The position numbers were made by a program, and so were the translations under genes. From Terriglobia bacterium (GTDB lineage: Bacteria > Acidobacteriota > Terriglobia > JAIQFV01), in assembly GCA_020073085.1 (NCBI GenBank), contig JAIQFV010000004.1:62001-126000 (forward strand): a stretch of 64,000 bases of DNA, written 5' to 3'. The notes under the pieces were generated by a model. It was not told the DNA's origin. It saw only the letters and a program-made list of their open reading frames with translations, and did no database searches. Below, piece by piece: positions 17,484 to 26,014 of this stretch (position 1 is its first letter; the number at the start of each line of letters is the position of its first letter).

Positions 17484-20400
17484 ATGAGCACATATAGGCG
17501 TTATTTCACTTTTCAAAGAGCAGCAGTTCCTCTCCTTGCGTTGATCCTCTTGGTAATGTCTTATCCCCGCGAACTTGCGGGAGAGTCCGCGCCCACGGTC
17601 GAAACCCTTGCTGCTTTTAATGTCACCTATGATTCTGCCTCGCTGGCAGGCACGATCAATCCGAATGGGCTCTATACCTTCTACTATTTTGAGTGGGGAA
17701 GCACAGCCTCATATGGACACTCGACAGAGCAGACCGCCATAGGATTTGAGCAAAGTCTCTTTCCTCAGCAATCCGTAATCAACGGACTGCTTCGGGCCAG
17801 CACCACCTATCACTTTCGCATCGTAGCCACGAACAGTGCAGGCACATCGTATGGCCAGGATGCGGTGTTTACGACTCAGCAGTTACCTTCCGGGGGGCCC
17901 CTGGTAATCACCCAGGAAGCCAGCAACATCACCTCCAACTCGGCCACATTGAACGGCGTCGTGAATCCCAATGGGGTGTCGACCAGTTTCTGGTACACCT
18001 ATAAGGCTGACAACTATTCCGGAGCGACTTTATGGCCAATCCCCCTTGGGAGCGGGACCAGTGACATTCCGCTGTCCTTCGACCTCACCGGACTCGTGCC
18101 TTACACCACTTATCATTTTATGTATGTGGCGAGCAGTGGCGGGGTAGTCATCACCGGGGGCGACATGATTTTCACGACGTTGCCCGGACTTGCTCCGCCC
18201 CTGGCCCAGACGGGCTATCCCAGCATCGTCAGCCCCAATTCAGCCACCCTGACCGGGTCCGTTCATCCCACGGGTTTGGACACGTCGGTTTACTTTCGAT
18301 GGGGGACCACGCCCGCTTATGGAAATGTGACCGCCACACAATCAATCGGCAGCGGGACCAGTTACGTACGGGTGACAGCGGACCTTCAGGGTCTGTTGCC
18401 GGATACAAGCTACTATTATCAGGTAGTGGCGAGTAACATTCTGGGGACGACCTACGCTGACGGAAGGCAGTTCAAAACGCCGCCGCTTCCTCCTTCTCCG
18501 ACGGGCATTACTGATCCCGCCAGCTACATCTCCTTCTCCTCCGTTCATCTCAATGCCACAGTCAATCCGCACGGCCTCAGAGCCCAAGTCGTGTTCCAGT
18601 GGGGAACCAGTTTGGCCTATGGACACGAGACGCCGCCCATTCCGGTTCCATCGATTTACACGGACTGGCATGCGGAGTTTGAGCTTACCGGACTCCTCCC
18701 GAACACTGCCTACCATTACCGAGTCGTGATCACGAGCAGTGCCGGAACTCTCATTGGAGGCGATTCCACCTTCACGACAGTCAACGGAGGAGCTGCCCCG
18801 ACCGCAGTAAATCTTTCCCCGTCGAATGTCACATCGAATTCAGCAACACTTTTTGGCTTAGTCAATCCCAACGGGCTTGGCACGACCGCTTATTTTTGTT
18901 GGGGAACCAGCGCCGCCTATGGCAACACCACGGCGCCGCAAGATATTGGCAGTGGGATGGATCCCTTTCCCGCTTACGCGGACCTCACCGGACTTCTCCC
19001 GAACACCACGTATCACTACCAGGTTGTAGCGAGCAATAGCCTGGGAACGACATCTGCCAGTAGTGACAAAACATTCACCACCCTCGCACCGGGGGATGCC
19101 CCTCCTATCGTGACGACGGGTCAGCCGACTGACATCACGGCGCATTCGGCGAGGTTCAATGCCATCGTCAATCCTAATGGGCTTGTAACCACGGGGTATT
19201 TCATTTGGGGAACTGCTTTGAATGAATTCCAAACAGCACCCCGACCCTTTGGCAACGAGCTATATAATATGTTGTTTCCATTCTCGATGCTGGGACTCCA
19301 ACCGAATACGACTTACCACTATCGAGCCGTGGCGACCAACAACTTGGGAACGACTTCTGGGGCAGATGTCTATTTTGAGACTTTATCGTATGTTTCTTCT
19401 CCAACGATCGCAGGGTTTAATTTGCCGATCGACATTACACCGAATTCCGCAACCGTGAATGATTGGGTCAATCCCAATTCATTGGAAACCACCGTTTATT
19501 TTCGTTGGGGAACCAGTACCGCCTACGGAAACTCGATCGTCCCCCAGTCGATTGGCAGCGGACAGGTTTCTGTCCAGGTAACTCAAGACCTGACCGGGCT
19601 CTCGCCGGATACGACTTACCATTTTCAGACGGTTGCGACCAATAGTATGGGTACAGTGTCTGGAAGGGACGTCGTGTTCACGACGCCCCCGGTCGACTGC
19701 CCAGAAAAGTTCATTGACCTGGGGACTGGTTCGAATGGAATGTTGAGTCCCAGTTCCTGTCACTCCGTTGTGAAGGGAGCCCTGTGGTATGCGGATCGAT
19801 ATTTCTTCACGGTTTTTGCTGGCCAGCCAATCTCCATTTCAGTGAGCTCTTCCGAGATCGACACTTATGTTTCTTTGTTGAAAGGCGGGCTCGTGATTGC
19901 CTCCAATGACAATGGGGGTGGAGGCAGTGATTCCCGCATCCCTCCGACCACCGGCTTTCTTACTCTATCGGAGGCAGGGACATACACGATTGAGGTGACT
20001 TCGGCAGCATCCGGCACAAGTGGCAATTATTCTCTTCTGCTGAAGCTTCCCCCAGGCCCGCTGTTCAGTAGAGATCTTTCTCTTCTGGGAGGCGGAGCGG
20101 GAAGCACCTCAACGACCGGCGCTGGGAAGTCGGTCAGAGCGGGCTTTGCCACCGGCACCACACGATCCAAAAAGAGCTCCGCGCTCGATGTTTCGAGCAG
20201 TCCGTATGGCACCGCGATATTCAGTGTGACTCAAAATGGCGTGGTCGTGAGTGAAGCGGGGGTTCCATCCTCGCCACCCACCACCCGGGCGCGCATATTC
20301 GTCGATTATCAGCCCAATGTCCCTGCTAAAACGGGTCAGCGGAATGCGGGGGAGATCAGCATTAACACCGGCTTTGCCATTGTAAATCAGGGGAGCGAAA

Positions 20401-21512
20401 CGGCGAATATCAGGTTCGAGTTGCGGGATTCGGGAGTAGTCGTGGCCCAGGGTAACAGCACCCTACCCCTGAATCAACATCGTGCGCTCTTTCTCAATGA
20501 ACTGAGCCAGATGGCCTTCGATTTCAAGTTGCCTGGAACCTTCAACGGCTATGGCACGCTGGATCTCCTCAGCGACCAGCCGCTTGCAGTCTTGGGACTG
20601 CGTTTGACGACAAACCAGCGCGGCGAAACCTTGATCACCACGACTCCGATCGCCGATCTGAACCAATCCCCGGCGCAATCGCCCCTCTACTTCCCTCACT
20701 TCGCGGATGGGGGCGGATACAAGACTATGGTCATGCTCATGAACACCTCCAATGCGGTGGAGAAGGGGGACTTGAGGATACGAAGCAATCAGGGACAGCC
20801 CCTGCCGGTGCACGCCACGGGAAGTTTTCTTTCGGAAATCCCATACTCGATTCAGCCGGGAAATTCTTACGTGTATCTTACCGATGGGGCGGCGGGCACT
20901 GTCGATACCGGTTCGGTACAGATCATCCCCCATCCGGGCACATCCACCCCGGTGGGTGCAGCCGTCCTGAGTTACTCGGTGGCGGGAACCCTCGTCACTG
21001 AAACCGGCATTCCCTCAGCCACACCCACAAACCATGCGCGCATCTATGTAGACCGTTCCGGGGGGCACAACACCGGGTTGGCCATCGCGGCTCCCGACGC
21101 TTCGCCGATCCATGTGACGCTGGCCGCCTACCAGGAGAATGGGGTGACGTCGATGGGCAGCGGCACGTGCGATCTTACGGGCAACGGGCACGATGCAAGA
21201 TTTGCCAATGAATTTATCCCGGGACTCCCTGATGGTTTTACCGGGGTGCTGGACATTTTTTCTCCAACACCCTTTATCGCTCTCACCCTGCGCTCGCTGA
21301 CCAACATTCGAAACGATTTTCTTCTGACCACATTCCCGATTGCCGACGCCTCCCAACCCGCTCCGAACCTGCTCATCTTCCCCCAGATTGCGGACGGCGG
21401 AGGGTATCAGACCCAGTTCATTCTGATCAGTACCGGAGGCGGTTCGGATGCGACCTTGAACTTTTTCGGAGATGACGGCGCGCCCCTCGCCATTGGGAAG
21501 CGCGCGCGATAG
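17484..21512 (+). CDS. Giant secreted protein with seven fibronectin-III-like repeats and a shared C-terminal module
   Basis: A 1342-residue exported protein. The signal peptide (AAVPLLALILLVMSYPRELA) ends near residue 33. Seven tandem repeats of about 95-100 residues follow (about 36-735), each with NSATLxGxVNPNGL, YFxWGTSxAYG, GLxPxTTYHxxxVAxNxxGT and a terminal TFTT strand, a fibronectin type III-like pattern. A pre-peptidase-C-like beta domain (about 738-855, with TYVSLLKGG and GTYTIEVTS) comes next. The C-terminal module (about 880-1338) is homologous to that of the protein at 10705 and is itself a two-fold repeat. No catalytic motif is seen. A surface adhesion or matrix role is inferred. 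Repeat units are divergent, so this is an old expansion. Confidence 0.85.
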   Translation: MSTYRRYFTFQRAAVPLLALILLVMSYPRELAGESAPTVETLAAFNVTYDSASLAGTINPNGLYTFYYFEWGSTASYGHSTEQTAIGFEQSLFPQQSVINGLLRASTTYHFRIVATNSAGTSYGQDAVFTTQQLPSGGPLVITQEASNITSNSATLNGVVNPNGVSTSFWYTYKADNYSGATLWPIPLGSGTSDIPLSFDLTGLVPYTTYHFMYVASSGGVVITGGDMIFTTLPGLAPPLAQTGYPSIVSPNSATLTGSVHPTGLDTSVYFRWGTTPAYGNVTATQSIGSGTSYVRVTADLQGLLPDTSYYYQVVASNILGTTYADGRQFKTPPLPPSPTGITDPASYISFSSVHLNATVNPHGLRAQVVFQWGTSLAYGHETPPIPVPSIYTDWHAEFELTGLLPNTAYHYRVVITSSAGTLIGGDSTFTTVNGGAAPTAVNLSPSNVTSNSATLFGLVNPNGLGTTAYFCWGTSAAYGNTTAPQDIGSGMDPFPAYADLTGLLPNTTYHYQVVASNSLGTTSASSDKTFTTLAPGDAPPIVTTGQPTDITAHSARFNAIVNPNGLVTTGYFIWGTALNEFQTAPRPFGNELYNMLFPFSMLGLQPNTTYHYRAVATNNLGTTSGADVYFETLSYVSSPTIAGFNLPIDITPNSATVNDWVNPNSLETTVYFRWGTSTAYGNSIVPQSIGSGQVSVQVTQDLTGLSPDTTYHFQTVATNSMGTVSGRDVVFTTPPVDCPEKFIDLGTGSNGMLSPSSCHSVVKGALWYADRYFFTVFAGQPISISVSSSEIDTYVSLLKGGLVIASNDNGGGGSDSRIPPTTGFLTLSEAGTYTIEVTSAASGTSGNYSLLLKLPPGPLFSRDLSLLGGGAGSTSTTGAGKSVRAGFATGTTRSKKSSALDVSSSPYGTAIFSVTQNGVVVSEAGVPSSPPTTRARIFVDYQPNVPAKTGQRNAGEISINTGFAIVNQGSETANIRFELRDSGVVVAQGNSTLPLNQHRALFLNELSQMAFDFKLPGTFNGYGTLDLLSDQPLAVLGLRLTTNQRGETLITTTPIADLNQSPAQSPLYFPHFADGGGYKTMVMLMNTSNAVEKGDLRIRSNQGQPLPVHATGSFLSEIPYSIQPGNSYVYLTDGAAGTVDTGSVQIIPHPGTSTPVGAAVLSYSVAGTLVTETGIPSATPTNHARIYVDRSGGHNTGLAIAAPDASPIHVTLAAYQENGVTSMGSGTCDLTGNGHDARFANEFIPGLPDGFTGVLDIFSPTPFIALTLRSLTNIRNDFLLTTFPIADASQPAPNLLIFPQIADGGGYQTQFILISTGGGSDATLNFFGDDGAPLAIGKRAR

Positions 21513-21755
21513 AGAACACGCCATCTTTTGTGGGCCTGAGGGTCAATGGCAAAGCTTGTGACATTGGTCAGCTGGGCCAGAGGGTTTTGATTTCGACTCC
21601 CAAAGAGATTTCTCCGCCATGGAGTGATCGCTTCAGTGAGTTGAAGCCGCAACACCACCGTTTCCCGCATTCCATCCTCACTCATCGTTTGCCCCTCCTG
21701 AAATCTCCTTCAAACTTCTCGACAACTGTCGAGGTCGAAGTTTATCTTTGTTCTC

Positions 21756-24440
21756 ATGCCGATCCGGATTGATCCCGATAAACAGAGCATATCGCTCAGC
21801 GTGAAGGATGTGGCGGCGCTGGTGGCCGGTCCCGGGGCCGTTGATGAGGTGGCCTATGGCGTGGCCCGAATGACGCTGGGACGGCTGGCGCACGAGTCCT
21901 ACCAGGCCAGCCGGGCACAGGAGGAGTCCTCGTTCCGGAAGGAAATCGCTGTCAGTCACTCCTTCCACGTCGATGAATTCGAGGTGTCCATCGGGGGACG
22001 CATCGATGGGGTCTCCCAGCGGGGAGAGGTGACCGTGGTCGAAGAAGTAAAATCGACCTTGCGCACACGCCAGGAACTGCTCCGATACGATGCCGCCAGT
22101 TTTGAGCGGTATAAGCTTCAGCTGCAACTCTACCTGTATTTTCTCTGGATCGGGGGGATTCGCAGCCTGCAGGGGGTCTTAGTCTTTATCAGCCTCGTCG
22201 ATGAGGGCCGCTATTCTTTTCAAATCGATTTCGATCCGGAAACCATCGAGGCTCTTCTACAAGATGCCATCCGGCGGGTCATCGAGGAGTGGCGCGCCGA
22301 ACAGCGCCGTGCTGCCCTGAAGTGGCAACTGGCCGGGAAAATACAGTTCCCTTTTTCTGAAATGCGCCCCTATCAATCCCGGATGATGGAACACATCGAA
22401 GAAGCTCTGCTGGCGCGAAAGGACGCCATGGTGTGCGCCCCCACCGGGGTGGGGAAGACCGTGGCTGCCTTGATGCCGGTCCTTCGGTTTGCCCTGCTGG
22501 AAAATAAAAAGATCTTTTTTGTGACCTCCAAGACGACCCAGCAGCAATTGGTAGTGGAAACGGTGCGGCAAATTCTCGAGACCGCGGACGCCGCACAGAA
22601 GACGGCCGGCTTCAATGTTCTCGTCCTGCGCGCCAAAGAGAAGATGTGCGCCAATGACGTCTGCTTTTGCCATCCCGACTTCTGCAATTACGCCAAGAAC
22701 TATTTCGCCAACCTCGCCGACTCGAAACTGGTGGACTACTTTTCCAGCCAGGCCCTGATGCTCCCCGATGAGATCTACGCGAAGGGGAGTCCCGCGGGCG
22801 TTTGCCCCTTCGAGCTTTCCCTGGAGCTGGTCAACCGTGCCGACCTGATCATCTGCGATTACAACTACGTTTTTGATCCGTGGATTTCGTTGCGGCTGTT
22901 TGCGGCGGGCGAACCCTTCGATCACTGCCTTTTGATCATCGATGAGGCACACAACCTCTATTCCCGCGGCCGCGAATACTACTCGCCGGAACTGGAACGC
23001 AACACGGTCCGCGAGTTGAAGGCCTGGGCGGAGTCACGGTGCAGGGGATTATCCAGTGATGCTCAGGGGTCTGTAGGGGCGCACAGTCGTGCGCCCTTGA
23101 GGTCTAATCAACAAGTTTCTCTCGACTTCACGGGGTCTGACGAACCCGATGACCGCGCCCTGTTCGACCGTCTGGCCACCTTTTTTACTGCTTTTGAAAA
23201 CTACTTTGAACGCGTGGGGTTTTCGGCCCGCGAGCCGTTTGAAGGCAACCTCCCTGCCGAGCCCAAGTACATCGCCTCGCTGGATTTAAATTTTCTGACA
23301 AAACGGTGGTTCGAGCTGGAATCGATGATGCTGGATTACTTCATCTATCGAAAGCGCCGCCACGAGGTCCGACCCGACGATCCCTTCATTGATTTCTATT
23401 TTCAATTCTCCCGTTTTCTGAGCGTCGCCTCGATTGGCGGCAAGCAGTTCTCGACGATTTATGATGCGACCGAAAACAGCGAACGGCTGAAAATCGTTTG
23501 CAAAGACCCCTCCCGGCAGCTCGCGGCGCGCACAAGCGGTTTCTACAATGCCGCGGCGATGTCGGCGACGCTCGAACCGATGGAATTTTTCCGGGATGTA
23601 TTGGGGTTCGAGAAGTCGCGGACCCTTTCCATCAGCCTGCCGTCGCCTTTTCCGCCCGAAAATCGGCTTATTGCCATCGTTCCCGAGGTCCTGACCACCT
23701 ACAACCAACGATCTCGTTTTTACGAGAAGATCGCCCGCATCATTGAGTCAGCCGTACGGGTGCGGCCGGGAAACTATTTTGCCTTTTTCCCCTCGTTCGA
23801 GTTTCTGGTCTCCGTGCACAGGTTCTTGGACCTCCCGGATTTCCGCGTCGTGACGCAGCAGCGGGTGATGGACGAAGGGGCCCGGGCAGCGGTGCTGAAG
23901 GATCTGAGGACAGCGGCTGCTCCTTCGGTCGGGGATGTCCCTGTGGCTCAGGATGGAGATCCGGGAGAGGGTGGGATCGACACCAGGATTCGGCCACGTC
24001 CAAACCATAAAGCTTCCCTCCAGCAAGCTCGATCGACACTGGTCCTCGCCGTCCAGGGAGGAATTTTCGCGGAAGGGGTGGACTATCCAGGAGAGTCCTT
24101 GATCGGGGCCATCATTGTCGGCCCGGGGCTGCCCCGTGTCTCCTTCGAACAGGAACTCATGCGCCAGTATTACGACGAGGAATTCGCTGATGTGGAGGGC
24201 GGCGAGCGGTCGCGGGGATTCGCCTATGCGTACCTTTATCCCGGGATGAACCGTGTCATCCAGTCGGCCGGGCGTGTGATCCGCAGCGACACCGACCGCG
24301 GGATCATCGTCTTGATGGACCGCCGGTTTGCCCAGCATCCGTATATTGATCTAATGCCCGAACACTGGTACCGCTACTCACCGGAGGAATTGATTGCAAC
24401 GGATCTTGAATCCGCCCTGAGGAAGTTTTGGGGAGGATGA
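21756..24440 (+). CDS. DinG/XPD-type superfamily 2 helicase with N-terminal nuclease-like domain
   Basis: An 894-residue ATP-dependent DNA helicase. The N-terminus (about 60-120) has GRIDGV followed by VVEEVKSTL, the D...ExK pattern of PD-(D/E)XK (Cas4/RecB-like) nucleases. The helicase core begins with a Q-like RPYQSRMMEHI and Walker A CAPTGVGKT (about 225). It continues through a Cys-rich iron-sulfur insert (KMCANDVCFCHPDFC, later GVCPFEL), DEAH box IIDEAHN (about 395), SATLEP, and motif VI near QSAGRVIRSDTDRG. It probably unwinds 5'-tailed or flapped DNA during repair. Two low-complexity in-frame insertions disturb the alignment: about residues 429-460 (palindromic, see 23077) and about 728-755 (EGGIDTRIRPRPNHKA). 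Both lie at surface-loop positions. The gene stands alone. Confidence 0.92.
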   Translation: MPIRIDPDKQSISLSVKDVAALVAGPGAVDEVAYGVARMTLGRLAHESYQASRAQEESSFRKEIAVSHSFHVDEFEVSIGGRIDGVSQRGEVTVVEEVKSTLRTRQELLRYDAASFERYKLQLQLYLYFLWIGGIRSLQGVLVFISLVDEGRYSFQIDFDPETIEALLQDAIRRVIEEWRAEQRRAALKWQLAGKIQFPFSEMRPYQSRMMEHIEEALLARKDAMVCAPTGVGKTVAALMPVLRFALLENKKIFFVTSKTTQQQLVVETVRQILETADAAQKTAGFNVLVLRAKEKMCANDVCFCHPDFCNYAKNYFANLADSKLVDYFSSQALMLPDEIYAKGSPAGVCPFELSLELVNRADLIICDYNYVFDPWISLRLFAAGEPFDHCLLIIDEAHNLYSRGREYYSPELERNTVRELKAWAESRCRGLSSDAQGSVGAHSRAPLRSNQQVSLDFTGSDEPDDRALFDRLATFFTAFENYFERVGFSAREPFEGNLPAEPKYIASLDLNFLTKRWFELESMMLDYFIYRKRRHEVRPDDPFIDFYFQFSRFLSVASIGGKQFSTIYDATENSERLKIVCKDPSRQLAARTSGFYNAAAMSATLEPMEFFRDVLGFEKSRTLSISLPSPFPPENRLIAIVPEVLTTYNQRSRFYEKIARIIESAVRVRPGNYFAFFPSFEFLVSVHRFLDLPDFRVVTQQRVMDEGARAAVLKDLRTAAAPSVGDVPVAQDGDPGEGGIDTRIRPRPNHKASLQQARSTLVLAVQGGIFAEGVDYPGESLIGAIIVGPGLPRVSFEQELMRQYYDEEFADVEGGERSRGFAYAYLYPGMNRVIQSAGRVIRSDTDRGIIVLMDRRFAQHPYIDLMPEHWYRYSPEELIATDLESALRKFWGG
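23077..23096. repeat. Palindromic REP-like element inserted in frame in the helicase gene
   Basis: GGGCGCAC (23077-23084) and GTGCGCCC (23089-23096) form a perfect 8-base stem with loop AGTC inside a coding stretch that reads VGAHSRAPLRS. The surrounding residues (about 23041-23130) look like low-complexity insertion between a conserved helicase region and FDRLATFFTAFENYF. The same kind of GTAGGGGCGCAC palindrome is usually intergenic. Confidence 0.65.
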
Positions 24441-24756
24441 AGAGAATCTGCTGGCAGGAGGGTGGGGTGGAACGGGGAAGAGAAGCCCGGGCCCACTTGT
24501 GGGACGAAGGTGGGATGACCGTGCAGAATCTGCAACCCATGCTCGCGGAGTATTCTCTCTCGCTGGAGCAGGCTGCAAGAACCTCAGTCTTTGTCGGGGT
24601 GAGTTCAGGGTTTTGTGGGGTGCAACAAGTACCAGATGGACAAGTTATTTAACTGAGCACGAGTCAAACCATCGCTGATGAAGCTACAAGCTCTGCAAGC
24701 CTTGCTTTTGACCAGCGTGGTCTAATACAAGTTAATCCTTGGTTAGCCCGACGTGT
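24441..24756. other. Intergenic spacer between helicase and toxin-antitoxin pair
   Basis: About 315 bases between convergent genes. A 74-codon plus-strand frame overlaps the helicase end but has no family signature. No terminator with a clear T-run was identified. Confidence 0.35.
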
Positions 24757-25014
24757 TCATCGGTAGACTTCGCGACGATGACCGGTCTTTACGATTACAA
24801 TCGAGCCTTCGTCGTCGTGGATGGCATAGAGAATGCGGTAATCGCCTTGTCGAATACGGAATTTGTCCTGGCCGGACAGCTTTTCAGAGCCAAGGGGACG
24901 TGGTTCGCTGCTGAGGTGTTGAATCCGATTCGCAATTTGTTTTCGAATCTTGGGGGGTAGGTCCTCCAACTCTTTGGCGCCAGACGGTTTGATGAGGAGT
25001 TTATAGTTTGCCAC
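24757..25014 (-). CDS. RelE/ParE family toxin
   Basis: An 85-residue basic protein of the RelE/ParE superfamily. The fold pattern is visible: an N-terminal strand (YKLLIKPSGAKELEDLP), two helices (PPKIRKQIANRIQHL), GSEKLSGQDKFRIRQGDYRI, then LYAIHDDEGSIVIVKTGHRREVY. The RIRQGDYRILY segment and terminal GHRREVY are typical of RelE-type mRNA interferases, which cut ribosome-bound mRNA; the basic residues needed appear present. Its start overlaps the end of the antitoxin gene by 14 bases, the usual antitoxin-first arrangement. Loss of the antitoxin would leave it growth-inhibitory; this is inferred from family knowledge. Confidence 0.9.
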   Translation of the reverse strand: MANYKLLIKPSGAKELEDLPPKIRKQIANRIQHLSSEPRPLGSEKLSGQDKFRIRQGDYRILYAIHDDEGSIVIVKTGHRREVYR

Positions 25015-25231
25015 GACGTTTCAGGTTTTTGAGCACATTTTCGAATGCCAAGTTCGGCTCTTTGGCGCGCGCGTCAAAGACCGCAAGGTCTTGGGCGTCC
25101 TCCTCCAGACTGCGTCGGATAGCTGCATTCACCAACTGCGACATGCTTTGCTCGGTTTCGGCAGCTTTCACGCGGAGCGCTTTGCGCAGATGGGGATCAA
25201 GATATACGGTGGAACGTCGTAAGTCACTCAT
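25001..25231 (-). CDS. Ribbon-helix-helix antitoxin
   Basis: A 76-residue antitoxin. I start at the ATG at 25231 (MSDLRRSTVYLDPHLRKALR) rather than the longer frame at 25258, because the RHH strand should be near the N-terminus and the extension would cover the presumed operator. The ribbon strand RSTVYLDP is followed by two helices (HLRKALRVKAAETEQS, MSQLVNAAIRRSL), a CopG/ParD-like DNA-binding fold. The C-terminal tail (DLAVFDARAKEPNLAFENVL) should wrap the toxin. It is the first gene of the pair and likely represses its own promoter through the palindrome at 25250-25265. Confidence 0.88.
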   Translation of the reverse strand: MSDLRRSTVYLDPHLRKALRVKAAETEQSMSQLVNAAIRRSLEEDAQDLAVFDARAKEPNLAFENVLKNLKRRGKL

Positions 25232-25249
25232 GATCAAATTGTGGCACTT

Positions 25250-25265
25250 TAACGTCATGACGTCA
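25250..25265. promoter_or_regulatory. Probable operator of the toxin-antitoxin operon
   Basis: ACGTCATGACGT (25252-25263) is a perfect 12-base palindrome with partial extension on each side (TAACGTCATGACGTCA). It lies about 20 bases upstream of the antitoxin ATG, where RHH antitoxins typically bind paired ACGT-type half-sites. Binding is inferred. Confidence 0.6.
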
Positions 25266-25407
25266 AGCCCTTGTCTGTTGAGACATTTATCGGTCTAACC
25301 CGCGCGTGTACCCGGCCGGCGCAAAGAAAGTGCCCTGCCGGATAACGCCCGGGTTGTCAGGCACCAGCGCCGTCAGCGTCAGGCCAAACCAGATAAGGAG
25401 CAAACCT

Positions 25408-25917
25408 ATGCCACGCCAATCCGATAGCGTCGACCTCGCTCAGGCAGCGATCCACACCCTGGCCACAAACAATCGCATCGACATCTTCCTCGTCGAGAAC
25501 CTGAGCGATGAGTTGTGGTCAGCGAAGGTGCCCGGGGCGGCGAAAACCGTCGGCGCGATCGTCGTCCACATCCACAACGTTCGGTGTATGTGGATCAAGA
25601 TGCTTGGCCACAAGCTGGGTATCCGGCCGCCTCTGAGACTCGATCGGTCGCGAGCGACTCGTACCGAATCAATTGGCGCGCTTCGCGAAAGCCATGCCGC
25701 GCTTGCCCGCATCCTGGACCTCGGGCTTGCAGCGGGCGGTAAAGTGGCTGGTTTTCCGCCCGACGTCATGCACTTTCTTGGATACTTTCTTGCGCACGAC
25801 GCCCACCATCGCGGCCAAATCTGCCTGCTGGCCCGCGAACTTGGCCACGCGCTTCCAAAAGAGGTCGTGATCGGCATGTGGCACTGGTATTCGAGAGCCA
25901 AGGAGGCGTTTGAGTGA
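25408..25917 (+). CDS. DinB family protein
   Basis: A 169-residue four-helix-bundle protein of the DinB/YfiT superfamily. The ATG at 25408 follows AAGGAG; longer upstream extension is not conserved-looking. Histidines expected to form the metal triad are seen in VVHIHNVR (about residue 55) and HDAHHRGQICLLARELG (about 131), the latter being the family's most recognisable motif. Members include thiol-dependent metal-binding enzymes and many proteins without known function, so the reaction cannot be stated. It is the first of a long run of small plus-strand genes separated by noncoding spacers. Confidence 0.88.
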   Translation: MPRQSDSVDLAQAAIHTLATNNRIDIFLVENLSDELWSAKVPGAAKTVGAIVVHIHNVRCMWIKMLGHKLGIRPPLRLDRSRATRTESIGALRESHAALARILDLGLAAGGKVAGFPPDVMHFLGYFLAHDAHHRGQICLLARELGHALPKEVVIGMWHWYSRAKEAFE

Positions 25918-26014
25918 CATGAGCGATTAATTAGCCCTGGCAGCAGACCGTGCTCTGGGTTTGCGCCACCACGGCCGATGAAGCGCCGCGTTTGGCGGCT
26001 CGCCGACTAATTTT

